In this document: one piece after another, positions 8,972 through 18,207 of the stretch
Numbering within the stretch: the first letter of the stretch is position 1
Layout of the letters: every line of letters starts with the position of its first letter
Origin: Acinetobacter sp.
GTDB taxonomy: Bacteria; Pseudomonadota; Gammaproteobacteria; Pseudomonadales; Moraxellaceae
Length of the DNA stretch: 56,617 nucleotides
Reading direction: 5' to 3'
Assembly: GCA_030152275.1 (NCBI GenBank)
Contig: JASLHF010000074.1
Span: forward strand, 1-56,617
Program-made: the position numbers and the translations under genes
Notes under the pieces: model-generated
The model's input: only the letters and a program-made list of their open reading frames with translations
The model's database searches: none
What the model was told of the DNA's origin: nothing

Positions 8972-9027
8972 GCATAACTTAAACGGCATAAGTTAGGCCG
9001 CATAACTTAGACGACATAACTTAAGGC
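8972..9027 (+). repeat. Four tandem copies of a 14-bp repeat
   Basis: Four contiguous 14-base units: GCATAACTTAAACG, GCATAAGTTAGGCC, GCATAACTTAGACG and ACATAACTTAAGGC. The core CATAACTTA is kept in three copies and one base differs in the second. The array lies in noncoding DNA between the WYL regulator and the glutamate-synthase-like gene. It could be a multi-site operator or a slippage-generated microsatellite. Confidence 0.85.
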
Positions 9028-9627
9028 TTGAACCAAATGACTTTACACACATACCCTCATACATCATTCAGTCAATAAAAAGTCCCAACTGCGCGGGACC
9101 GATCAATTTTTTAAAATATTTTTTGTGGTTATTATCGCCGCGGTGAAAGTTCACACAGCATAAGCGCCTGCTCCTGCAGCTTATGCCATGCACCTGTTGG
9201 CTTTATTGTGCATTTGTACTGCATCGCAGCATATACCTTCAAATACATCTTAAGATACATGAAACAATACATGGGCATGCTAAATCTGCACGGTTATAGC
9301 GTATTGTCTTTTTGGTCATTAAGAGCCCTTCTGCAGTGAATGTAAATTCACTGTATGTTTATTAATTCAGTTTGAGAAATCACAATATTTGCTTTGCATA
9401 TCTGAATTTGCTTGGTCTAAATTTCAAACCAAACTGTGAACAAAAGCGGCGCGATTTGCAATGCTCCGAACTGCGTTAATTTTTTGATTTTTACGCAAAA
9501 GCCTCACCAACCATTTATTAATGGCATTTTAAATTGCTGCTTTTAGTTAATTGTCTATGACTTATGCTTCTTTTTTAATGACTTGCGCTTTATAGTCTTA
9601 GCATCGGCAATACGGATATTTTAAATA

Positions 9628-11298
9628 ATGCCTAATTCTTCTCAAGCGATTCGGCACAAATTGCTGAATACATTTTTTTCCCGCCATTCCATTTGGTTCG
9701 CGTGCATTTTTATTGCACTGCTGATTACCTTATTTCACATCGGCTATCAGCCGCGGTATGTGCATTATTTTGTGTCAGATACCTTGCTCAACAGCATTTG
9801 GGTCATTACCTCACTGCTCAGCCTGCTCGGCTTATATGATTTATTGCAAAACAAGCATTCTATTTTAAAAAACTACCCAATTATGGGGCATTTCCGCTTT
9901 ATTTTCGAAGAATTTCGCCCGGAAATCCGCCAGTATTTTATAGAATCCGATCAGGACGCTTTGCCGTTTTCACGCATGCAGCGCAGCTTGGTGTATCAGC
10001 GCGCCAAAAATGAAAATGCAGACAAACCGTTTGGTTCCATTATTGATGTGTATCAGGAAGACTACCGCTTCATGACCCATTCAATAACTCCCTGCAAACC
10101 AGCCAATACCGATACATTCCGCATCACTATCGGCAATGCTGCCTGCAGCCAGCCTTACAGCGCCTCGATCATGAACATTTCTGCAATGAGCTTCGGAAGC
10201 TTAAGCGCAAATGCAATCCGCGCGCTCAATAAAGGCGCTCAATTAGGCGGTTTCTATCATGACACTGGCGAAGGCAGCATTAGTCCCTATCATCTAGAAA
10301 ACGGCGGCGATATTGTTTGGGAATTGGGTAGCGGCTATTTTGGCTGCCGCACGCTTGACGGCAAATTTGATCCTGTTCGTTTTGCAGAGCAAGCCAAACT
10401 GCCTCAAGTCAAAATGATTGAAATTAAAATGTCGCAAGGCGCCAAACCTGGTCATGGCGGCATTTTACCCAAAAACAAAATTTCAGAAGAAATTGCACAA
10501 ATACGCGGTGTAAGCCGGGAAATGGATTGTGTTTCTCCGTCGAGCCATTCAGCGTTTCGTACTCCGCTGGAAATGATGCATTTTATACAGCAGCTGCGTG
10601 AGCTCTCTAACGGCAAACCAGTCGGCTTTAAATTATGCATTGGTCAGCCATGGCAGTTTATGAGCATTGTCAAAGCTATGCTGCAGACCAAAATTGTGCC
10701 GGACTTTATTGTGGTTGACGGCGCTGAAGGCGGTACAGGCGCAGCCCCTATCGAACTGATCAATTATATGGGTACCCCGCTGCGTGAAGGCCTGCTGTTT
10801 GTGCACAATACACTGGTGGGTGCGGGTCTGCGCGATCAGATTAAAGTCGGCGCCAGCGGTAAAATCATTAGCGCTTTTGATATTGCCAGCACCATGGCCA
10901 TAGGCGCAGATTGGGTTAATTCAGCACGCGGCTTTATGCTTGCTGTGGGCTGTATTCAAGCACAAAGCTGTCATACCAATCAGTGTCCAGTCGGGGTTGC
11001 AACACAAGACAAAGACCGCCAGAAAGCCCTTGATGTACCCTCAAAATCAATGCGGGTTTATAACTTCCACCGCAACACTATGCACAGCCTTTCAGAGCTG
11101 ATTGCTGCTGCCGGGTTAAAACATCCGCAAGACATCAAGGCGCACCATTTAGCGCAGCGCATTAATGACCGTGAAATCAAGAACTATGCGCAGCTACATT
11201 TTTGGCTGCAGCCAAACGAACTGCTGCAATGTGAAAATAAAGATGAGGACAATTTTTACTACCGCATGTGGAGTTTGGCCGACGCAGAAAAATTTTAG
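9628..11298 (+). CDS. Membrane-anchored FMN-binding glutamate synthase family protein
   Basis: A 556-residue protein with two predicted membrane helices (about residues 23-42 and 52-72) followed by a glutamate synthase central/FMN barrel domain. The barrel carries ISAMSFGSLSANAIRALNKG, GEGGIS-like HDTGEGSISPYH, VDGAEGGTGAAP and KVGASGKI. The motif CIQAQSCHTNQCPVG (Cys442, Cys448, Cys453) keeps the C-x5-C-x4-C spacing that binds the 3Fe-4S cluster of GltB. The amidotransferase domain of GltB and a GltD partner are absent nearby, so it is not a classical glutamate synthase. The reaction is unknown; an FMN/Fe-S oxidoreductase at the membrane is the cautious reading. Confidence 0.9.
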   Translation: MPNSSQAIRHKLLNTFFSRHSIWFACIFIALLITLFHIGYQPRYVHYFVSDTLLNSIWVITSLLSLLGLYDLLQNKHSILKNYPIMGHFRFIFEEFRPEIRQYFIESDQDALPFSRMQRSLVYQRAKNENADKPFGSIIDVYQEDYRFMTHSITPCKPANTDTFRITIGNAACSQPYSASIMNISAMSFGSLSANAIRALNKGAQLGGFYHDTGEGSISPYHLENGGDIVWELGSGYFGCRTLDGKFDPVRFAEQAKLPQVKMIEIKMSQGAKPGHGGILPKNKISEEIAQIRGVSREMDCVSPSSHSAFRTPLEMMHFIQQLRELSNGKPVGFKLCIGQPWQFMSIVKAMLQTKIVPDFIVVDGAEGGTGAAPIELINYMGTPLREGLLFVHNTLVGAGLRDQIKVGASGKIISAFDIASTMAIGADWVNSARGFMLAVGCIQAQSCHTNQCPVGVATQDKDRQKALDVPSKSMRVYNFHRNTMHSLSELIAAAGLKHPQDIKAHHLAQRINDREIKNYAQLHFWLQPNELLQCENKDEDNFYYRMWSLADAEKF

Positions 11299-11736
11299 CG
11301 GCCCGTGCCTCATTCTGTTCTCACCGAAAAAAAACAGCCTATCTGGCTGTTTTTTTTCAAGCTATAGATTCATTTTTTACGCATATGGCAATTTATTTTT
11401 CCTGACGTATATCCTGCATTTTTCAGCTTCTTTTAATGTTGCGCCGATAATAAATGTAAAACATTATGAAAGAATCTTATTCCAGCAGTATTCAATTTTA
11501 AATTATAACCACATAAAAAAGCCGCTTATTTTACAACACAGCAAATTACGCCAAATCGCTTTCCCACCAGTCTTTCATACTTCATTAGAATTATTCTTTC
11601 ACTTCACAGCAGAGTCAGCATACGATTGTATTTCAACAGCCTAACAAATGATTCAGCGCTAAAATTTAACGCAAGAACGCTTTTATATAAGCGCTCACTA
11701 CTTACGATTAGTTTATTAGCCCCTAAAAATTATGAA
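11299..11736. other. Intergenic region between convergent genes
   Basis: About 440 AT-rich bases between the 3' end of the glutamate-synthase-like gene and the 3' end of the lipase gene. A terminator occupies 11327-11357. Nothing else is recognisable; the 159-codon open frame that runs through here starts inside the upstream gene and has no coding character. Confidence 0.6.
11327..11357 (+). terminator. Rho-independent terminator
   Basis: An A8 run, stem ACAGCC/GGCTGT with loop TATCT, then a T8 run. It lies 28 bases after the glutamate-synthase-like gene and reads well in both directions. Confidence 0.93.
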
Positions 11737-12777
11737 CTAATAATAACTTTTACCGCTTTGCGCATGCAAAAAGGCCGGAATCAATCCCGTTAAAGCAGCG
11801 CGAATATCTGCGCGTTCATTAATCAGCTGATGTGAGCCTTCTTCCAGCATCAACAAAGTCTGCAGACGGAATTTACGCCGGATAAATTCAATATTATAAC
11901 GCCAGTCCACAGTCTGATCCTGCGCGCCTTGCGCAAGCCATACTGGAATTCGGCAGGCCGGACGCTGTTCCATTTGCTGCATCCATTTAGACATGGCTAA
12001 AATCCAGTCCATCCCCATCATGCGCGGCTGCAGCGGATCTTTTAAACGCACAAAACGCAAAAACTCAGGGTTATGGTTATTGCGCTTGAAATGCCGCGGC
12101 ACTTCACGCTTGATGCGCCGGATAATGCCTAAACCTATAGAATTATGCCACCAGGCCGATTTTGCCGGACGGATGAGCGGTGACAGCAGCAGTACGCGGT
12201 TTACATAAGGGTTTTCGCGACGCTCTGCAAACTCCAGCAGATGATGCAGCCAAATTGCGCCGCCTGTGCTTTGTCCAATACCCAGCCAAGGTTTCGGCAG
12301 CTGGTTGGCATGCTTCACATATTGATGTACTGCATGCAGCACATCCTGATAATGATCAAAATTTTGGATGCTGGCCGGTGAGCCATTGCTTAAGCCATGA
12401 CCGGGTAAATCATAGGTCAGCACACTAAAGCCCTGCTCTAAAATTTCCCGAATAATTGGCTGATAAATCCCGCTATGTTCTAAATAACCATGCAGTAAAA
12501 AAACCGTGCCTTTAATTTTTGGGTTTTCACTGTTTAGGTTTGGCTGAAATACCTGTACATGCAGCTTAAACAAAGGCATTTCAATGTAACCCTGCCAGTG
12601 CTGACAATTCAAGCTATCCAATCCATACAGTCTACGATAAGCCTGCAGCTCTACAGTTGGAGTATAAGGCTGATTTAAATTCAATGGCTGCAGCAGCTGC
12701 GGTGTAGTTTCTCGGCTCGGCACCGGTAAATCCAGCTGCTTTAAAATTGTTGGATTTAAAAAAGGAATATCAGGCAT
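11737..12777 (-). CDS. Alpha/beta hydrolase, monoacylglycerol lipase-like
   Basis: A 346-residue hydrolase. It has the nucleophile elbow GIGQSTGG with Ser170, an oxyanion region FLLHGYLEHSGIY near residue 94, YDLPGHGLSNG near residue 122, an acid in AQDQTVDW and the His in EEGSHQLINE. This arrangement is typical of serine-aminopeptidase_S33/PldB-like lysophospholipases and monoacylglycerol lipases. No signal peptide is seen. The start at 12777 overlaps the stop of the YdcF gene by one base (TAATG) and has GAGAGG upstream, so translation is coupled; an in-frame codon at 12795 would lie within the upstream gene. Confidence 0.9.
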   Translation of the reverse strand: MPDIPFLNPTILKQLDLPVPSRETTPQLLQPLNLNQPYTPTVELQAYRRLYGLDSLNCQHWQGYIEMPLFKLHVQVFQPNLNSENPKIKGTVFLLHGYLEHSGIYQPIIREILEQGFSVLTYDLPGHGLSNGSPASIQNFDHYQDVLHAVHQYVKHANQLPKPWLGIGQSTGGAIWLHHLLEFAERRENPYVNRVLLLSPLIRPAKSAWWHNSIGLGIIRRIKREVPRHFKRNNHNPEFLRFVRLKDPLQPRMMGMDWILAMSKWMQQMEQRPACRIPVWLAQGAQDQTVDWRYNIEFIRRKFRLQTLLMLEEGSHQLINERADIRAALTGLIPAFLHAQSGKSYY

Positions 12778-13973
12778 TAAGGCACCTCTCGGCATTCAGT
12801 GCCAAACCACATATCCCGCATGGTGGCGAGCATTTCATAATTAGCGCGGCGGCTATGGTCATAATTTTTTTCACTCGGCTGCCAGTGTGTGAGTGTCGTC
12901 GGCATAGGCGCCTCTACTGGAATAGTTTCAATCCCGTTCAGCGCAAACAGACGCCGAGTACGCGGCATATGGTATTGATCAGTAATTAAAATCACCGTCG
13001 GCGCGCCGCCTTTTTTCTGCAGCAGCAGCGAACTGAATCTGCTGTTTTCACAAGTATTCATGCTGCGGTCTTCTAAAAGCTTGGCATCCACATTGCGCTT
13101 TTTCAGCCATGCCTGCATATAAGGTGCTTCTACACCGCTCAGTACGATAGGCAACGGATACTCTTTAGCTGTAGCCAAAGTGGTTTCTAAACGCAAGCGC
13201 GTGTAGTTATTAACGACGATGTCTTTACCGTTATCGCCCAGCGTCAAACCACCGCCCAATACTACAATTGCATTAGGCTGTGACACTGCTGTTTTTTTCT
13301 TCTGGTTCTGATCTTGAATCAGCGCGATATCTTTAAAGATTTCTTCGTCAACCGGTTCAGAGGCCGGCTGTTCTACTTGATGCGTTTTTAAAAATTCGGT
13401 GTAACGCGCCATCAGCTGTTTATTTTCCACACTGTTCAGCGCCAGCAGATCTTTGACCTGCTGCGCAGAATCGCTGTTTGAATCAATCACCGCTTCACTG
13501 CCTGCAGCAGGTTCATCAGTATCGGCCACGCTCTTATGCTTTTTAGATTTTTCATGATGTTCAGGCTCTGATTGAACGCTGTTCAATAGCGGCACAATGG
13601 GCCGGTCTTTTTCATCATTTTCTTTTTGCTGTTCATCTTCAATCAGCTTTTGCAATGCTTTATAACGTGACTGAATCACAGTGAGATTTTGTGAATTTTT
13701 GCTCTGAATAGCTTCTTCCATGACTTTTAAATAAGCTTGACGCGCAATCCATAAATCAGAGCCGGGCTCATAATTATCCCCATCAGTTAAAGAAGCCTGT
13801 TTTTGGCTCTTGGCCGCAACCTCATTCACTTCTACTGGCACAAAATAATTTAGCCCTTTCACAATGAGCTGAGAATAAAATGGCGTATAAATGAAAACCA
13901 TCAGACAACCCAACAGCGCAAACAGCACAGCAGCAATTTGCACCAGTCGAACCATCCAATGTTTAGTCTTCAT
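12777..13973 (-). CDS. YdcF/ElyC family membrane protein (DUF218)
   Basis: A 398-residue protein with one N-terminal membrane helix (about residues 9-30), a charged low-complexity segment (about residues 75-235, rich in Lys, Glu, Ser and Gln), and a C-terminal DUF218 domain starting NAIVVLGGGLTLGDNG and ending near MLATMRDM. DUF218 members such as SanA and ElyC act in envelope integrity and are thought to have a periplasmic catalytic pocket. Here the domain would be periplasmic. The middle insert makes it about 150 residues longer than SanA. It forms an operon with murB upstream (15-base gap) and the lipase downstream, supporting an envelope role. Confidence 0.85.
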   Translation of the reverse strand: MKTKHWMVRLVQIAAVLFALLGCLMVFIYTPFYSQLIVKGLNYFVPVEVNEVAAKSQKQASLTDGDNYEPGSDLWIARQAYLKVMEEAIQSKNSQNLTVIQSRYKALQKLIEDEQQKENDEKDRPIVPLLNSVQSEPEHHEKSKKHKSVADTDEPAAGSEAVIDSNSDSAQQVKDLLALNSVENKQLMARYTEFLKTHQVEQPASEPVDEEIFKDIALIQDQNQKKKTAVSQPNAIVVLGGGLTLGDNGKDIVVNNYTRLRLETTLATAKEYPLPIVLSGVEAPYMQAWLKKRNVDAKLLEDRSMNTCENSRFSSLLLQKKGGAPTVILITDQYHMPRTRRLFALNGIETIPVEAPMPTTLTHWQPSEKNYDHSRRANYEMLATMRDMWFGTECREVP

Positions 13974-13988
13974 CTTTCTGCGTCTTCC

Positions 13989-15023
13989 TTAATCCTGATG
14001 GGAATGGATTAAACCCTGTTCATTAAACAAAACCGGTTCCGGTTCAAGTGTTATATGAAATTTATCATACACATCTTTTTGTACAGCCTGATAGGCTGCA
14101 CGCACATCACTTAAAGCCGCATCACCGTAATTCACCAGCACCAGCGCCTGTTTATGGAACATGCCAACCATATTCAGCTGTTTGCCTTTCCAGCCCGACT
14201 GATCAATCAGCCAGCCTGCTGCAATTTTAACGCACTGATTCGGCTGAGGATAATGGGGCAAATTGGGAAATTGCACTGCAATTTGGTCAAATTCCTGCTG
14301 ACTGATTACTGGGTTTTTAAAAAAACTGCCCGCATTGGGATATTCTTTTGGATCAGGCAATTTGCTTTGACGAATGTGAATGACCTGCCGCTGCAGATTT
14401 TCTGGCGACTGATCATCCGCAACCGCCGCTTTCAAATCACCATAATTCAATTTCAATTCAGGGTTTTTTAACAGCTTAAATGACACATGGGTAATGATAT
14501 AGCGGTTTGGGTCATCCTTAAAAATACTGTGCCGGTAGCTGAATTTGCAATCAGAAGCCGAAATGTCTGTAAAGACTTTTTCGCAGCGGTCGTACACATG
14601 CACAGTTTGAATAAATTCTCCAGCCTCTACACCGTATGCGCCAATATTCTGTACCGGTGATGCACCCACTAATCCCGGTATTAAGGCCAAATTTTGCAGG
14701 CCATACATACCGTGAGCTGTAGTCCATAGCACAAATTCATGCCAGTTTTGCCCTGCACCGACTTTTACTGTAATCGTGTCTTTATCCTGTGCTGCGGTCT
14801 CAATACCTTGGATATCCAGCTGCAGCACCAGCGCATGAATCTGTTCCGGCAATAAAATATTGCTGCCGCCCGACAGCACTAATATATTCAAGGCCCGCTG
14901 CGCTGCATAATCCAGCGCTTGTGGAAGCTCATCAGCATGCGAAATTTTGACATAATCTGAAGCTACAGCATTAAGGCTGAGCGTATTTAAGGGCTTAAGC
15001 TGCACTTGCTGTTGAATATTCAT
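13989..15023 (-). CDS. murB: UDP-N-acetylenolpyruvoylglucosamine reductase
   Basis: A 344-residue type I MurB that uses NADPH and FAD to make UDP-N-acetylmuramic acid. The FAD-binding domain shows LVLSGGSNILLPE and GLVGASPVQNIGAYGVE. Catalytic positions are in YRHSIFK (Arg), PNAGSFFKNP (the proton-donating Ser) and the C-terminal LEPEPVLF (Glu). Length matches the E. coli enzyme (about 342). It lies 10 bases after the phosphatase gene and 15 bases before the YdcF gene, in an apparent four-gene operon. Confidence 0.97.
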   Translation of the reverse strand: MNIQQQVQLKPLNTLSLNAVASDYVKISHADELPQALDYAAQRALNILVLSGGSNILLPEQIHALVLQLDIQGIETAAQDKDTITVKVGAGQNWHEFVLWTTAHGMYGLQNLALIPGLVGASPVQNIGAYGVEAGEFIQTVHVYDRCEKVFTDISASDCKFSYRHSIFKDDPNRYIITHVSFKLLKNPELKLNYGDLKAAVADDQSPENLQRQVIHIRQSKLPDPKEYPNAGSFFKNPVISQQEFDQIAVQFPNLPHYPQPNQCVKIAAGWLIDQSGWKGKQLNMVGMFHKQALVLVNYGDAALSDVRAAYQAVQKDVYDKFHITLEPEPVLFNEQGLIHSHQD

Positions 15024-15033
15024 AACTTAAACC

Positions 15034-15543
15034 TTATTTCTGTAAACGCTGTTTCAATAATTCGACCCATGCGCGGCTGCTGGACTCACACTGATCCAGT
15101 ACATCTTCAAAACCTGCATCACCGCCATAATAAGGGTCTGGCACTTCCCGCGCTGGATATTCCGGATCATGCTGGCTCATAAGCGCAATTTCTGCGCGAA
15201 GCTGGTTAGGGCCAAATTCGTTTTGCGCCTGACGCATTAATTGCTGAATATTTTCCAGATTTTCATAATCCATGGCTAAAATTAAATCAAATACGGTAAA
15301 ATCAACGCTTTTAAGCTGACGCGCGCGCAATGCAGACAAGTCGTAACCGCGCAATTTAGCATGCTTCTGACTGCGCAGATCTGGCGCTTTGTTTGGATGA
15401 TAATTGCTGGTTCCCGCAGAGTCGACATGTATATTTAAGTTTGCGTCATCACAAAAGCGCTTGAGTACAATCTCTGCCGTGGGAGAACGGCAAATATTGC
15501 CTAAACAAACACATAACACCTTATATGGCGTTTTGGACGGCAT
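15034..15543 (-). CDS. Low-molecular-weight protein tyrosine phosphatase
   Basis: A 169-residue phosphatase. The P-loop is C13-LGNIC-R19-S (C-x5-R-S), and the general acid lies in VPDPYYGGDAGFEDV near residue 135. The small cytoplasmic fold matches Wzb/Etp/Ltp proteins. In operons for capsule it removes phosphate from a tyrosine kinase, but no kinase gene is nearby; the neighbours are murB and other envelope genes. It is the first gene of the phosphatase-murB-ydcF-lipase group. Confidence 0.95.
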   Translation of the reverse strand: MPSKTPYKVLCVCLGNICRSPTAEIVLKRFCDDANLNIHVDSAGTSNYHPNKAPDLRSQKHAKLRGYDLSALRARQLKSVDFTVFDLILAMDYENLENIQQLMRQAQNEFGPNQLRAEIALMSQHDPEYPAREVPDPYYGGDAGFEDVLDQCESSSRAWVELLKQRLQK

Positions 15544-15670
15544 AACGACCTCTGAACTACTTTTATTTCAAGCATCTTATGTTAAGTTATTTGAAAGATG
15601 AATCCTATATCAAGCATCAAGAATAATATTCATTTAGCGATAAATCGATATAAAAATGAAGGATAAAGTA

Positions 15671-16831
15671 ATGAGTAATTTTCAGTTTCAGACTGTCAGC
15701 AATATCATTTCCGGGCTTGGATCAATTCATGAACTGAAAACTTTGCTGCGTGACTTTAACCCTAAACGCATACTGTTGATAACCGATCCCGGCATTGTAC
15801 AGCAGCAGCTTCACTTGCCTGTTTTAGAAATCCTTGAAGCAATTCATCAGCCTTATACTCTTTACTCAAATGTTCAGGCAGACCCGGCCGAACATATCAT
15901 TTTGGATGCGGTCCAGTTTGCTCAAAGCAAACAGGCTGATTTAATTATAGGTTTTGGCGGAGGCAGCTCCTTAGATACCGCCAAAATTATTGCTTTGCTG
16001 GCACATCCGCAGCAGACTCAAAAACTGCAGGATATTTATGGTGTTGGCAATGCCAAACGGCCTCGCCTGCCTTTGATCTTAATTCCCACCACCGCCGGCA
16101 CAGGCTCTGAAGTCACGCCTATTTCTATTATCACAACCGGCGAAACAGTTAAAACCGGAATTGTTTCACCTGTACTGTATGCAGATGCAGTCATACTGGA
16201 TGCATCATTTACGCAAAACCTGCCAGCGCAAATTACTGCGGCCACCGGTATTGATGCAATGGTGCATGCCATTGAAGCCTATACTTCAAAAATTAAGAAA
16301 AACCCTTATGCCGACATGCTGGCCAAACAGGCACTGCGCCTGCTGAATAAAAACCTGCCGCTGGTGCTCAAAGACGGCAGCAATATGGAAGCGCGTCAAG
16401 CGATGCTTGAAGGTTCTATGCTGGCCGGTCAAGCCTTCGCCAATGCGCCGGTTGGTGCTGTGCATGCGCTAGCCTATCCGCTCGGCGGGCATTTTCATAT
16501 TCCGCATGGCCACAGCAATGCACTGGTGCTGACCGAGGTTTTAAAATTTAATGCGCCAGCTGCCAAACAGCACTATGCTGAATTAATGCAATGGCTCGAC
16601 CCATACAGCACCGGCTGCACAGATGGGCTGTGCGATTTATTTATTGATCATATGCAAAATCATTTAGACCGCAGCGCATTAACGCTTAAGCTCCATGAAC
16701 TGGATATTCCGGAACACGCGCTGCAGCAGCTGGCTGAAGACGCCATGCAGCAAACCCGCCTGCTGCAGAACAATCCGCGTGCGTTGCAGAAAAATGACGC
16801 CTTCATTATTTATACAAACATATATAAATAA
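15671..16831 (+). CDS. Iron-containing alcohol dehydrogenase
   Basis: A 386-residue group III (Fe-type) alcohol dehydrogenase. It has the nucleotide-binding GFGGGSSLDTAKIIA, the family motif IPTTAGTGSEVTPISII, and metal ligands in GIDAMVHAIEAY (Asp, His) and HIPHGHSNAL (His, His). It probably oxidises a primary alcohol or reduces an aldehyde; the substrate cannot be told from sequence. The start at 15671 is preferred over an upstream in-frame ATG at 15656 because AAGGA lies 7 bases before it. It is divergent from the phosphatase operon, with no apparent partner genes. Confidence 0.93.
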   Translation: MSNFQFQTVSNIISGLGSIHELKTLLRDFNPKRILLITDPGIVQQQLHLPVLEILEAIHQPYTLYSNVQADPAEHIILDAVQFAQSKQADLIIGFGGGSSLDTAKIIALLAHPQQTQKLQDIYGVGNAKRPRLPLILIPTTAGTGSEVTPISIITTGETVKTGIVSPVLYADAVILDASFTQNLPAQITAATGIDAMVHAIEAYTSKIKKNPYADMLAKQALRLLNKNLPLVLKDGSNMEARQAMLEGSMLAGQAFANAPVGAVHALAYPLGGHFHIPHGHSNALVLTEVLKFNAPAAKQHYAELMQWLDPYSTGCTDGLCDLFIDHMQNHLDRSALTLKLHELDIPEHALQQLAEDAMQQTRLLQNNPRALQKNDAFIIYTNIYK

Positions 16832-17143
16832 TATGTAATTTTCACGTTAACAAAAATGCAAAACAAATCACATTTTTAAAATCCAAATTGAGTATTTTTC
16901 AACCAATTAATTTTAAGTTAAATAGATAAAAATTTCATGGACTTAAAATAATAGCCGTTTTTTTAATCTTTTAAGTCTTTATTTTTTATTCATTAATTTT
17001 TTTACAATTTCTCACAAACTGATAAATAGAATGTAATTTTTGTTAACTAATCAACAAAATCATTAACTTTTCGTCCTAAACTTGCTGCATAAGGTGCCCA
17101 CGGATACATGGAAAACCGAGAAAAACAAAACAGGGACTAAACT
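16832..17143. other. AT-rich intergenic region before ompW
   Basis: About 310 bases, very AT-rich, with several T and A runs. It should contain the ompW promoter. No hairpin strong enough to call a terminator for the dehydrogenase gene, and no coding frame, is seen. A GGGACT ribosome-binding-like sequence lies at 17132-17137. Confidence 0.5.
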
Positions 17144-17971
17144 ATGAAAGCAATTGTAAAAACATTTTTGCCATTAACACTCATCTGCACAATGCCAGTT
17201 GCGCAAGCCGCGACAAGTGACGGCAAAAGCTGGGGCGTTTCTGCTGGCTGGCTGCATGTCATGCCGCAAGGAGAGAAGCAGGGAGTGTATGGAACTATTA
17301 CAGATAACTCACCTCTTTTTAAAGGTACTCCTGCTGAGTCACCCAATGCAGGTTTTGAAGTTCAAGATGCCGATACTGCCGGTTTGATGCTGGACTATTT
17401 TGTCAACGACAACGTTTCATTAGAACTCGTGTTAGGTGCGCCGCCTGAAATGGAATTGTCTGGCAAGGGACAAATTGGAATTGATGCGCTAGGCTTACAT
17501 ATACAAGCGGCAGATTTAGACAAATTTGACAAAGTAGCTACAACTGATGCTTATACACCTACACTGCTGGGTAAATATCATTTTGGCGCCGTAAGCAACA
17601 AATTGCGTCCTTATCTAGGCGCCGGCGTCATGTATGCGCATTTCAGCAATGTCAAAGCAGATCCAAACATCAATGCGGAACTCAACAGCGATGCACTATT
17701 AGCCATATTAAAACCTGAATTAGGCAAAATTAAAGTTGATGATGCTTTTGCGCCTGTGGCAATAGCAGGCCTTGACTACAATATTAATAAAGACTGGTTT
17801 GCTACGGCTTCGGTCAGCTATGCACATCTATCGACTACTGCTAAATTGAATGTTATCGGCAACACTAAACTCTTCGGCTCGAATATACCGCGTGACACAA
17901 TCTTAGAAGGCCGCAGTAAAATTGAAATCAATCCAATCGTGACTTATTTAGGCATTGGCTACCGCTTCTAA
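17144..17971 (+). CDS. OmpW family outer membrane protein
   Basis: A 275-residue outer membrane protein. Residues 1-22 form a signal peptide with a likely cleavage after AQA. The mature start WGVSAGWLHVMPQG, the strands LMLDYFVNDNVSLELVLG and GKYHFGAVSNKLRPYLGAGVMYAHF, and the C-terminal ITYLGIGYRF-type end with terminal Phe are OmpW signatures. OmpW forms an 8-stranded barrel that passes small hydrophobic molecules. It is about 60 residues longer than E. coli OmpW, mainly in loops. A second OmpW occurs at 27593-28705. Two hairpins follow the stop codon. Confidence 0.93.
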   Translation: MKAIVKTFLPLTLICTMPVAQAATSDGKSWGVSAGWLHVMPQGEKQGVYGTITDNSPLFKGTPAESPNAGFEVQDADTAGLMLDYFVNDNVSLELVLGAPPEMELSGKGQIGIDALGLHIQAADLDKFDKVATTDAYTPTLLGKYHFGAVSNKLRPYLGAGVMYAHFSNVKADPNINAELNSDALLAILKPELGKIKVDDAFAPVAIAGLDYNINKDWFATASVSYAHLSTTAKLNVIGNTKLFGSNIPRDTILEGRSKIEINPIVTYLGIGYRF

Positions 17972-17982
17972 ATCAAGCTTGC

Positions 17983-18011
17983 ATGACGGGCTGACGTCTT
18001 AAGCCCGTCAT
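17983..18011 (+). terminator. Hairpin after ompW
   Basis: A 10-bp perfect stem (ATGACGGGCT / AGCCCGTCAT) with a 9-base loop, 11 bases after the ompW stop. It has no T run, so it may stabilise the 3' end of the message rather than terminate. Confidence 0.6.
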
Positions 18012-18026
18012 CCCTGACTCCTAATC

Positions 18027-18060
18027 AGCCGTCCGCCTTTCCTTTGGGTACGGCTTTTTT
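18027..18060 (+). terminator. Second hairpin with T run after ompW
   Basis: Stem AGCCGT/ACGGCT with a GC-rich interior, followed by a T7-8 run. This is the more likely transcription terminator of ompW. Confidence 0.8.
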
Positions 18061-18207
18061 TATGGATGATTAATAATGGTTTTTTACTGAGTTGACATCA
18101 CCAGATTGATGACGAAACACGATATTCATATGAATGCCTAAACTTGAATATCTCTAAAAAATTCAGTACAACAGAATGCATCTTTACGCTATTTTTTGCC
18201 TAAAATA

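Larger units (their letters stand above)
8756..9627. other. Long intergenic region with repeats and small open frames
   Basis: About 870 bases without a recognised gene. It holds a 33-codon open frame at 8767-8868, a four-copy 14-bp tandem repeat at 8972-9027, a weak hairpin with arms GTCCC/GGGAC near 9085, and an 8-bp hairpin GCATAAGC/GCTTATGC at 9158-9186. The last 100 bases are AT-rich and presumably hold the promoter of the glutamate-synthase-like gene. I recognise no transposon end or tRNA here. Confidence 0.6.

Noticed and set aside
11165..11644. A 159-codon open frame running out of the glutamate-synthase-like gene
   Set aside because: It starts inside the gene in another frame, runs through a strong terminator and AT-rich DNA, and has no protein-like pattern.
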